Shown here: positions 1 through 5,692 of the stretch, piece after piece
Layout: every line of letters starts with the position of its first letter
Position numbering within the stretch: position 1 is the first letter of the stretch
IMG/VR virus record: IMGVR_UViG_3300035070_000012
Location: 1 to 21,894 of that record
Length of the DNA: 21,894 bases
Direction: 5' to 3' (one strand)
From: a virus
Notes under the pieces: generated by a model
Databases searched by the model: none
What the model saw: only the letters and a program-made list of their open reading frames with translations
What the model was told of the DNA's origin: nothing
Position numbers and translations under genes: made by a program

Positions 1-294
1 GATGACTATGTGCATGAGCGTGACTTCAACAGGCTCATGCCACAGTTACAAAAAGTAAAACAATACATGGAGGAAAATGATTGGGTTACGCTATCTGAGT
101 TGAGCAATGCAACGGGCGCACCAGAGGCAAGTGCAAGCGCTGCATTGCGAGACTTACGCAAGAAGAAGTTTGGCTTTCGTACTGTATCAAGACGATACGA
201 AGGCAACGGACTCTATGCTTACAAGCTAGAACCGGCTGACCACAAAGAGCCAGTAGAGCCAGAGATAGCAGACGATTGGTGGAAGCACATATAA
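1..294 (+). CDS. Winged-helix DNA-binding protein, 5' partial
   Basis: This is the only gene on the plus strand. The frame is open to the window edge and reads DDYVHERDF at the start, so the true start codon probably lies just upstream. A GTG at position 10 could serve as a start but would cut into what looks like a conserved N-terminus. The segment around LSELSNATGAPEASASAAL fits a helix-turn-helix, followed by a basic stretch (RDLRKKKFGFRTVSRRYEG) and a short strand, as in winged-helix proteins of the MarR/ArsR type that are common as small phage proteins. The C-terminus is acidic and rich in proline and glutamate. It converges on the endolysin gene and ends before a strong terminator. A role in regulation or DNA metabolism is inference; the fold call is fairly confident. 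Confidence 0.7.
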   Translation, partial: DDYVHERDFNRLMPQLQKVKQYMEENDWVTLSELSNATGAPEASASAALRDLRKKKFGFRTVSRRYEGNGLYAYKLEPADHKEPVEPEIADDWWKHI

Positions 295-314
295 GTCTAT
301 TGAGTTGTATGAGA

Positions 315-344
315 TTATGCGGTATGTCGTAGTCACCCGCATAA
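315..344. other. Inverted repeat in the convergent intergenic region
   Basis: An 8-bp perfect stem (ttatgcgg / ccgcataa) with a 14-base loop lies 20 bases after the stop codon of the winged-helix gene. Neither flank has a T-tract, so it does not look like an intrinsic terminator. It could be an RNA 3'-end structure or a protein-binding dyad. The rest of the 295-420 gap holds the terminator and nothing else I can recognise. Confidence 0.35.
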
Positions 345-383
345 GATTGTAGTTTCTCCCTAGTCTTATGATCTTCCTCCCTT

Positions 384-422
384 GGGCGGTGATGTTTCTC
401 CATTGCGTCACCGCCCTTTTTT
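384..422 (+). terminator. Intrinsic terminator for the plus-strand transcript
   Basis: A 9-bp perfect GC-rich stem (gggcggtga at 384-392 with tcaccgccc at 408-416) is followed at once by six T residues (417-422). The loop of 15 bases can pair further at its base. The T-tract lies on the plus-strand side only, so it ends transcription from the winged-helix gene. Its last bases overlap the stop codon of the convergent endolysin gene at 421-423. In the minus direction the hairpin is followed by a purine-rich stretch, not T residues. Confidence 0.85.
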
Positions 423-873
423 ATACCATCAATTCAAAATGCGGTGCATCTATAAATGGTCTGCGACCCTGCGATCTGCGTAAATCTATATAAGCATTCA
501 TCGCACCCTCGGCAGTAAGATCACAACCACCAATGTCATTGATGTGCCAAGCTGCACCCCATCTTAACGGCACCTTTTCAAAGCTGGCACCTTCTGCCAT
601 AGCATCAGCTATCTCGTCATATAGATTAAGCTCCCATCTACCGCCGCCATTGTAAGCCATAAGATCAACAGCCAAACCATCCAAGTGTTTACTTTTCATG
701 GTCTGCGATGCACCAGAGGCAACCAACTTACGTTGTTCAGACTTGGTGCGAATGCCACAGATTACAGAAAAGTCTTGCTTAGTTACAGTGATAGCATACT
801 GAACAATGCGTTGAAGCCTGTCATCTACAGTGCCTAACCTCTGCAAGCTGCGCTTGCCTAATACATAACCCAT
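421..873 (-). CDS. Endolysin: M15-family zinc peptidase
   Basis: A 150-residue protein with the M15 (VanY / L-alanyl-D-glutamate peptidase) signature SxHxxGxAxD as SKHLDGLAVD at residues 61-70, giving zinc ligands His63 and Asp70. The third ligand is His145 in the C-terminal HFEL. GIRT at 40-43 matches the usual conserved arginine near the active site. It should cut peptide cross-links of peptidoglycan at lysis. There is no signal peptide or membrane segment, so release through a holin is expected, and two holin-type genes lie directly upstream. The length fits single-domain phage M15 endolysins with no separate cell-wall binding domain. The start overlaps the preceding stop by one base (TAATG). 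It is the last gene of the late transcript. Confidence 0.9.
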   Translation of the reverse strand: MGYVLGKRSLQRLGTVDDRLQRIVQYAITVTKQDFSVICGIRTKSEQRKLVASGASQTMKSKHLDGLAVDLMAYNGGGRWELNLYDEIADAMAEGASFEKVPLRWGAAWHINDIGGCDLTAEGAMNAYIDLRRSQGRRPFIDAPHFELMV

Positions 874-1217
874 TACTTTTTAAATCCTCTCATTGTTCTA
901 ATGCCAAAGCTGGCAGCTATACTTGCATACATACCCCACTGTACCCACAGCGGTGTGGTTTCAAGATTAGCAAAGCCCTGTGCCATTACGTCCTGCATAG
1001 AAGGAATGAAGTTCATAAGAAGAATAGCTACAAACACTACTGTCCATAGCTCGTCTTTCCACGAATCCTTACTGGCCTCTATAGCTGACTGTTCCCAATC
1101 AGTTTCAGAGGTAGCCTTCTTTAATGCTATCTCAGCGTTAGCTTTTTGTACTGCTGTCTTGCCGTCTATGTAACTACTAGCAAGGCCACTGATCGCAGTA
1201 ACAATACCACCTATCAT
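873..1217 (-). CDS. Holin, 3TM GTA-holin-like
   Basis: A 114-residue protein resembling the '3TM holin' family (GTA_holin_3TM) of marine phages and gene transfer agents. A weakly hydrophobic N-terminus (residues 1-16) is followed by an Ala/Lys/Glu-rich helix (20-50), then the family-like segment SWKDELWTVVFVAILLMNFIP (52-72) with a membrane span, a short loop, and a last span at about 90-107 ending in a basic tail (RTMRGFKK). It would form or help form the hole that lets the endolysin out. It overlaps the upstream holin-like gene by four bases and the endolysin by one. A membrane role is clear; the holin function is inferred from family and position. Confidence 0.75.
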   Translation of the reverse strand: MIGGIVTAISGLASSYIDGKTAVQKANAEIALKKATSETDWEQSAIEASKDSWKDELWTVVFVAILLMNFIPSMQDVMAQGFANLETTPLWVQWGMYASIAASFGIRTMRGFKK

Positions 1218-1414
1218 TTTTCGTGCGATAGCCAGACAGCAAATGCTCCCGTCATAGCACCAGTAACTACAGAAATTAATGAAGCCTGTTGCGTTGATAT
1301 GTCAGGCATAGATAAGGCCCACTCAATGCAGCGCACATAAACTACAGTCATTACAAACATCATAAAACGAGGTAGAAGTTTGTACTCTAGTATCTTGGAA
1401 AAAACTATTGTCAT
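1214..1414 (-). CDS. Small two-span membrane protein, probable holin
   Basis: A 66-residue protein with two likely membrane spans, about residues 14-34 and 43-62, joined by a short loop (SMPDISTQQ). The N-terminus is basic (KILEYKLLPR) and the C-terminus is short and charged (SHEK). The size and layout match class II-type holins, and I recall similar small proteins with SVVTGAMTGAFAVWL-like second spans in marine podoviruses. The ATGA overlaps on both sides couple it to the 85-residue gene before and the 3TM holin after. With two holin-like proteins side by side, one may act as the antiholin or the pair may form a hetero-complex; the sequence does not decide this. Confidence 0.65.
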   Translation of the reverse strand: MTIVFSKILEYKLLPRFMMFVMTVVYVRCIEWALSMPDISTQQASLISVVTGAMTGAFAVWLSHEK

Positions 1415-1668
1415 TCAAAGCCTCCTTGTAAGCCTTCCATTATCTCTTTAACAGTTGGACGCCGCTTTACATTAGGAGAATAACGACACTGAAACTGTCT
1501 CGGACATTCTTTAAAACTAAAACTTGGGTAGTGATACCCTATCGTATTATTTGGCCCTTTGTAAATGCAAACCATTTCATCTTGTATCTTAGTGCGCTTG
1601 GCTAACTGGCAAGTAACAAACTCAGGATTAACCAAACCAACATAAAAATAAGCAACAAGAAAAATCAT
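1411..1668 (-). CDS. Small secreted or anchored cysteine protein, unknown function
   Basis: An 85-residue protein with a hydrophobic N-terminus (MIFLVAYFYVGLV) that looks like a signal peptide or short anchor, followed by a soluble part with four cysteines at residues 20, 34, 55 and 61, enough for two disulfides in the periplasm. The C-terminus is basic then acidic (KRRPTVKEIMEGL). There is no lipobox before Cys20 (NPEFVTC), so it is not an obvious outer-membrane spanin lipoprotein. It overlaps its neighbours by four bases on each side and sits inside the lysis cluster, so a role in lysis or in the cell envelope is plausible but unproven. I do not recognise a named family. Confidence 0.6.
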   Translation of the reverse strand: MIFLVAYFYVGLVNPEFVTCQLAKRTKIQDEMVCIYKGPNNTIGYHYPSFSFKECPRQFQCRYSPNVKRRPTVKEIMEGLQGGFE

Positions 1669-2141
1669 TTAGTAGCCAACACAATTAAATAAATCCCACC
1701 ACCAAGCAAACCAATTATACCTAAAGACAATCCAGCTATAGCAGAGTTGTTAGCTATCTGTCTCTTGGCTTCCATTGCAGCATACACAGTTTCCTCTCTT
1801 TCCTTACGGATTTGTCTACGCATTTGCAACATATCGTCATAAGTTGATGGGCCAAAGCGCATATTAAGCATAAATTTAATTTCTTTTTCTCGTTCAAGTA
1901 GAGTCTTTTTGCGAATAACAATGTCCATTGCTTCCTGTTCAATGTCACCGCTGTGAGAATGTTTCTCTAAGAGAGTAGGTTTCTTACGCTGAGACTCAGC
2001 TTTAGATATGTCAGCAACAGCAGAGTACCAAGAACCAAGCTGTTTGCTTACGTCTTCTAGCTCACGACCAGCACCAACAAGAGTCTTAATGCTTTTAAAT
2101 GCCACATTAGCAGCAGCGAAAGCAGTAACAGGATCAATCAT
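1665..2141 (-). CDS. Membrane-anchored coiled-coil protein, unknown function
   Basis: A 158-residue protein. The N-terminus MIDPVTAFAAANVAFKSI starts an amphipathic helix. The centre (about 45-130) is highly charged and helical (LLEREKEIKF, QMRRQIRKEREET) and suits a coiled coil. One membrane span lies at the C-terminus (about 133-156, AIAGLSLGIIGLLGGGIYLIV). The layout is the reverse of a classic i-spanin, which has its span at the N-terminus, so I do not call it a spanin. Proteins with this MIDP(V/I)TAFAAA start are, to my memory, frequent hypothetical proteins in the lysis regions of marine phages. It overlaps the upstream gene by eight bases and the downstream gene by four. A holin-accessory or envelope-disrupting role is inference. 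Confidence 0.65.
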   Translation of the reverse strand: MIDPVTAFAAANVAFKSIKTLVGAGRELEDVSKQLGSWYSAVADISKAESQRKKPTLLEKHSHSGDIEQEAMDIVIRKKTLLEREKEIKFMLNMRFGPSTYDDMLQMRRQIRKEREETVYAAMEAKRQIANNSAIAGLSLGIIGLLGGGIYLIVLATK

Positions 2142-2346
2142 AAACTGTCACCTCATTTGGATTTACCTTCTGAGGAATACAGTAAGCAGTGCCATAGTCA
2201 TTAGATTGTGGGTAGCCAAAGCGACGAACTAACTCTTGAGCATACCAGTTGCAAATATCTATTCGCCTAAAATAAAGTTCAGACTTTATAGGGACGCGCT
2301 CTGCTCCCATGCCGAGATAAAGAACAAGGACAAAAACATGTACCAC
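2134..2346 (-). CDS. Small secreted two-cysteine protein, unknown function
   Basis: A 70-residue protein read from a GTG start. The N-terminus (VVHVFVLVLYLGMGA) is hydrophobic and looks like a signal peptide with a possible cut after the GMGA stretch. The mature part has two cysteines (32 and 56) in an ICNWYAQEL...AYCIPQKV pattern that would suit one disulfide in the periplasm. The GTG lies four bases after the stop of the XhlA-like gene, with a purine-rich GGATGGGG upstream as ribosome binding site. An ATG two bases earlier is in another frame and gives only 20 codons. It overlaps the next gene by eight bases. No family is recognised with certainty; its place in the lysis cluster is the only clue to function. 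Confidence 0.55.
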   Translation of the reverse strand: MVHVFVLVLYLGMGAERVPIKSELYFRRIDICNWYAQELVRRFGYPQSNDYGTAYCIPQKVNPNEVTVYD

Positions 2347-2350
2347 ATGC

Positions 2351-2530
2351 TTACCCCATCCTACTAAGAATAGTTAAAAGCATAATAATTGTTGCGCCAG
2401 ATGTAGCTATAAGCACAGTTTCAAGCCGCTTGATCCGAGTAAAGACTTCCTTGAATTGGATTCTAACCTCAGTTTGCAAAGCAACTACATCCTTTTCCAG
2501 CGCAGAAACGCGCTCATTTATATCTGCCAT
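2351..2530 (-). CDS. XhlA-like protein (coiled coil plus C-terminal membrane span)
   Basis: A 59-residue gene shorter than common ORF cut-offs. It starts MADINERVSALEKDVVALQT, continues as a heptad-like helix to about residue 37 (FTRIKRLE), and ends in one membrane span (about 38-56, TVLIATSGATIIMLLTIL) with a basic tip (SRMG). This is the layout of haemolysin XhlA-type phage proteins, which sit next to holins and endolysins and help permeabilise the membrane. The ATG shares its A with the stop codon of the tail chaperone gene (TAATG), a typical coupling arrangement, and the stop TAA is followed four bases later by the next start. It fills an otherwise empty 183-base gap. The lysis role is inferred from layout and neighbours. 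Confidence 0.8.
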   Translation of the reverse strand: MADINERVSALEKDVVALQTEVRIQFKEVFTRIKRLETVLIATSGATIIMLLTILSRMG

Positions 2531-2811
2531 TAACTAGGTTCCGTAGGCCAAGTAACTGAGTTTGGAAATCCTGCTTGTGTTGGCACATCACGCAGTGCCT
2601 GTCTGTACGTGCGCCATTCGGTGGACAAGGTTACATCGCTTGACGCGCGCCAATCGCAAGCAGATAGTTTGGCATCACGTTCCTCACGCACTCGTACAGC
2701 GCGCCTGTCATCGGCTTCCGCTTCCCATGCCGCTTCTTCTGCATCACGGGCAGTTTCTTCATCAGCGGTAAATTGAACGTTTACTCCATCAATATTGTGA
2801 AATCTTGGCAT
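2530..2811 (-). CDS. Tail fibre assembly / chaperone-like protein (Phage_tail_APC type)
   Basis: A 93-residue protein whose second half follows the pattern of the phage tail assembly chaperone family: RxxRDxxLxxxDW (REERDAKLSACDW), a TEWRTYRQALRDVP helix, then GFPNSVTWPTEPS at the end. The N-terminal part (MPRFHNIDGVNVQFTADEE) reads like the short beta segment usually preceding an Ala/Glu-rich helix. Such proteins lie directly after tail fibre genes and are thought to assist fibre folding or attachment. The start is ten bases after the fibre stop, with AAAGGA as a good ribosome binding site. It overlaps the XhlA-like gene by one base. Confidence 0.75.
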   Translation of the reverse strand: MPRFHNIDGVNVQFTADEETARDAEEAAWEAEADDRRAVRVREERDAKLSACDWRASSDVTLSTEWRTYRQALRDVPTQAGFPNSVTWPTEPS

Positions 2812-2821
2812 GTTTTTTCCT

Positions 2822-5638
2822 TTATATCTTAATACCGTAACAAAGTATTCGGCCTGAAGTTAGATTTCCAGATGAGGGAAGAAATCGTATTGCGTTAACT
2901 GCAGTTTTTACTTTGTAATGAGTGACGGCGTTATTGTTACCAGTTATTGTTGAAGAGCCACCATGATTTCTAGCTACACGTGAAACAAAAGTAGTGTAAG
3001 CAGTTGTGTCGGCAGGGTCATATACACTTATAATGCCACTGCTTGCATTGTGGTCGCCCAGCGTTGATGTGTTGTTTATAAAAATATTACCTGTGGACCC
3101 GCCTTGATAATTTGAAGTAGCGTAATTACTACCGCCATCAGTACTAGCAAGTGCTGACAATGATACGAATTCCGTATTTGGCTTGATACTCTGAAAATAA
3201 AATTGATAGTTTGAATATTTGCTTGCATCAAAACCAGTGAAATCTAATGTGCTTGAGTTGCTGGCTGTTAATGTTGCTATTAACTCTAAAGCACCTCCCC
3301 CAGCAGCCGCCCAAGTAAGCCCTCCAGTATTGCCTGATTGTGCGGTCAGCATGTAACCGTTTACTGGGCTGTTGCTGACCTTGAGATTTGCCTCATCCAC
3401 TACATTGTCAGCAATAACTGTTGCTCCGTCTGCTGTAGATGTAACCTCTCCCGAATGGTTAGGGTGGACGTAGTTGTTAGCTGATGCAGCAACGCCATTA
3501 AGTTTTGTGTGGTCAGCATCCGTAAACACATTACTATCGGATGCGGATTCTACTAAAGTTCTAATTTCTGAAGCCGTCTGGTCAGCGGTTGCACTAGCCT
3601 CAATACCATTCAGCTTGGTGTGGTCAGCGTCTGTAAATACATTTGAGTCACTTGCAGCCTCAACCGCCGCTCTAATTTCTGCATCAGTTTGGTCAGCAGT
3701 TGCGCTAGCTTCTATACCATTTAATTTTGAATGGTCAGCATCCGTAAACACGTTACTGTCAGATGCACTTTCAACAAGTGTTCTAATTTCTGCAGCAGTT
3801 TGATCGGCAGTAGCACTGGCCTCAATACCATCTAATTTTGTGCCGTCAGCAGAAAGGTCTCTGCCATCAACAGTTTGACTACCAGAGAAAGTCAGATTGC
3901 CAGAAAGTTGACCACCTGTCAGAGGCAGGAAACCACTACCAGCAGTTACGCCCTGCTCCCATGCACTACCAGTATAAACTTTAAGAGTATCACTTGACGT
4001 ATTAAAAAATAAATCACCAGCATTGAGATTGGAGCTAGGGTCAGAACTCCCGCTAGAATAAACCTCGGAAAATGCGGTAATACCAGATAAATTTGTAGCA
4101 ACGGTATTAACGTTTGATATAGATCCAGACACGTTTGACATTGCTGTGACGTTGGCTGATGTGCCGAGGATACCCATATCCTCAACAACTGCCGCCGTTC
4201 CCAAAAAGCCCATATCTTCAACGACAGCACTGGTTCCAAGTAATCCCATTGCTGTGACGTTTGCTGATGTCGCAAGCGTGTTCATATCGCTGACAATATC
4301 AGACGTTGCTAAAGTGTTCATATCTGAAACAACATCCGTTGTGCCAAGTATTGCTAAGTCAGCAACAACGTCAGACGTTCCAAGCAAAGCCATATCAGCA
4401 ATAACATCGCTCGTTCCAAGCAAAGCCATTGCTGCTACATTGGAAGACGTGGCGAGCAAGTTCATGTCAGTAACAATGTCTGATGTAGCAAGAGTGTTTA
4501 AATCAGAAATTATATCACTGGTAGCCAATGTATTTATATCAGAAATAACATCACTAGTAGCAAGCAGAGCCATGTCTGCAACTACATCACTTGTTCCTAA
4601 TAAAGCCATATCAGCAACCGCTGCCGAAGTACCAAGTAGCCCCATATTAGTAACTGTAGTTGAGTTTCCTAATAAACCCATTGCAGTTACATTAGCAGAA
4701 GTTGCCAATGTATTCATATCAGATACAATGTCACTGGTTGCCAATGTATTCATATCAGACACAACATCACTAGTGCCAAGAATAGCCATGTCAGCAACAA
4801 CATCTGTTGTGCCAAGTATAGCCATGTCAGCAATTACAGCACTAGCGCTAAGGTTAGACATATTTGTAATTACTGTACTATTGCCAAGCAATCCCATTGC
4901 TGTAACGTTAGCACTAGTGCCAAGCAAGCCCATGTCTTCAATAACAGCAGACGTAGCAAGTAAGCCCATATCCTCAATAACAGCAGAAGTTGCAAGCAAA
5001 CCCATATCCTCAACTACGGCAGCAGTTCCAAGAAGACTCATATCTTCTATAACTGCAGTAGCAGACAATAAACCCATGTCTTCAACTACTGCAGAAGTGC
5101 CAAGAAGATTAATAGATGCAGTAACATCTGCTAAAGATTGGACGGCAGTAATAGATGGACCTGCTTCAACAGCACCAGTGCTTGCGTTAAAGCCAAGAAC
5201 AGTTCCTTTGCGACTAGCTAATAATGGCAATGTTGTTGAAACACTTGAGTCTGAATCAGAAAGAATTAATCCACGATCAACAGAATCTTTAAGATCAGCG
5301 GCAATAGCAGTAAAGCGATCTAGCTCAGTATTAAGCGTAGAAATCTGAAACGATCCAGATGTAGGAAAGTCAGTTGTTCTAGCAAGCGCAATGTCTCTAG
5401 TAATAACTACAGTGCTGCCGCCAGTAGCTCCTGTAACTGATATAGCTACTGCACCAGTAGAACCACTACCACCGCTTACACTGTAATGCGTAGTAATAGT
5501 TTTTAAGGTGCCATCAACATACACATTAAGATCAGCATCATCAAAGAACTCAAATGATACAGTAAACGATGTTTGTGTAGCGCCCTCACTTACAGAGTAA
5601 GATACACGCGCTGCGTTTTGCGCTAAACTAATAGTCAT
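2822..5638 (-). CDS. Tail fibre protein with T7-type N-terminus and repeat shaft
   Basis: A 938-residue fibre. Residues 1-125 match the T7 gp17 N-terminal, tail-binding domain (SYSVSEGATQTSFTVSFEFF, then a FPTSGSFQISTLNTELDR segment followed by a helix). Residues 177-500 are 27 tandem copies of a 12-residue unit such as GLLGTSAVVEDM. Residues 510-600 form a linker with a tryptophan-containing hairpin (AGDLFFNTSSDTLKVYTGSAWEQG). Residues 601-711 hold three copies of a 37-residue unit (KLDGIEASATADQT...TDADHS), with a fourth degenerate start after them. From about 785 a beta-rich C-terminal domain ends in NAIRFLPSSGNLTSGRILCYGIKI, probably the receptor-binding tip. There is no chaperone-type autoproteolytic domain that I can see. 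The start has an excellent ribosome binding site, 54 bases after the largest internal virion gene. Confidence 0.9.
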   Translation of the reverse strand: MTISLAQNAARVSYSVSEGATQTSFTVSFEFFDDADLNVYVDGTLKTITTHYSVSGGSGSTGAVAISVTGATGGSTVVITRDIALARTTDFPTSGSFQISTLNTELDRFTAIAADLKDSVDRGLILSDSDSSVSTTLPLLASRKGTVLGFNASTGAVEAGPSITAVQSLADVTASINLLGTSAVVEDMGLLSATAVIEDMSLLGTAAVVEDMGLLATSAVIEDMGLLATSAVIEDMGLLGTSANVTAMGLLGNSTVITNMSNLSASAVIADMAILGTTDVVADMAILGTSDVVSDMNTLATSDIVSDMNTLATSANVTAMGLLGNSTTVTNMGLLGTSAAVADMALLGTSDVVADMALLATSDVISDINTLATSDIISDLNTLATSDIVTDMNLLATSSNVAAMALLGTSDVIADMALLGTSDVVADLAILGTTDVVSDMNTLATSDIVSDMNTLATSANVTAMGLLGTSAVVEDMGFLGTAAVVEDMGILGTSANVTAMSNVSGSISNVNTVATNLSGITAFSEVYSSGSSDPSSNLNAGDLFFNTSSDTLKVYTGSAWEQGVTAGSGFLPLTGGQLSGNLTFSGSQTVDGRDLSADGTKLDGIEASATADQTAAEIRTLVESASDSNVFTDADHSKLNGIEASATADQTDAEIRAAVEAASDSNVFTDADHTKLNGIEASATADQTASEIRTLVESASDSNVFTDADHTKLNGVAASANNYVHPNHSGEVTSTADGATVIADNVVDEANLKVSNSPVNGYMLTAQSGNTGGLTWAAAGGGALELIATLTASNSSTLDFTGFDASKYSNYQFYFQSIKPNTEFVSLSALASTDGGSNYATSNYQGGSTGNIFINNTSTLGDHNASSGIISVYDPADTTAYTTFVSRVARNHGGSSTITGNNNAVTHYKVKTAVNAIRFLPSSGNLTSGRILCYGIKI
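3506..3838 (-). repeat. Three tandem 37-residue (111-bp) repeats in the fibre
   Basis: Fibre residues 601-711 contain three head-to-tail units that begin KL(D/N)GIEASATADQT, continue with an EIR-type helix (TLVES or AAVEA), and end SDSNVFTDADH(S/T). A partial fourth copy (KLNGVAASANN) follows. GIEA-ATADQT repeats are familiar in fibres of marine phages, where they are thought to form trimeric shaft or helical neck elements. The protein copies are nearly identical while many codons differ at synonymous positions. Confidence 0.9.
4139..5110 (-). repeat. 27 tandem 12-residue (36-bp) repeats forming the fibre shaft
   Basis: Fibre residues 177-500 divide without gaps into 27 units of 12, consensus (G/A/N)(L/I/T)LGTSxVVxDM. 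Nearly every unit ends in Met (twice Ile or Leu) and has hydrophobic residues at fixed positions (about 3, 8, 9 and 12). Several unit types recur as blocks: NTLATSDIVSDM followed by NTLATSANVTAM appears twice, at units 11-12 and 23-24. Such regular periodicity suits a trimeric coiled or beta-spiral rod; which one cannot be told from sequence. Confidence 0.95.
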
Positions 5639-5644
5639 ACTGCA

Positions 5645-5651
5645 CTCCTTT
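5645..5651 (-). promoter_or_regulatory. Strong ribosome binding site of the tail fibre
   Basis: AAAGGAG lies six bases before the fibre ATG, in the 54-base gap after the 1434-residue gene. The fibre is one of the few late genes here not coupled by overlap, which fits independent, strong translation. I see no clear promoter or hairpin in the rest of the gap. Confidence 0.75.
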
Positions 5652-5692
5652 CGGTTCTGCTAACAGTAGATAAAACCCATAGCAACGCACAA

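Noticed and set aside
86-403. Minus-strand frames opposite the winged-helix gene and terminator.
   Set aside because: They run through the terminator hairpin and the convergent gene, and their products look random; the plus-strand frame has the protein-like composition and an HTH.
2286-2348. ATG-started 20-codon frame overlapping the start of the 70-residue gene.
   Set aside because: It is very short and stops early, while the GTG frame two bases later gives a longer protein with signal-like leader and coupling to the next gene.
4139-5110. Regular short repeats that might suggest a CRISPR array or non-coding repeat.
   Set aside because: Units are head to tail without spacers, DNA copies are diverged while protein copies are conserved, and the frame is continuous.
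4146-5348. Long open frame of 400 codons on the plus strand opposite the fibre repeats.
   Set aside because: The 36-bp repeat period is a multiple of three, so an open antisense frame in one unit stays open in all. The product is a repetitive Ser/Val/Ile string with no family features, and the sense frame has clear domains.
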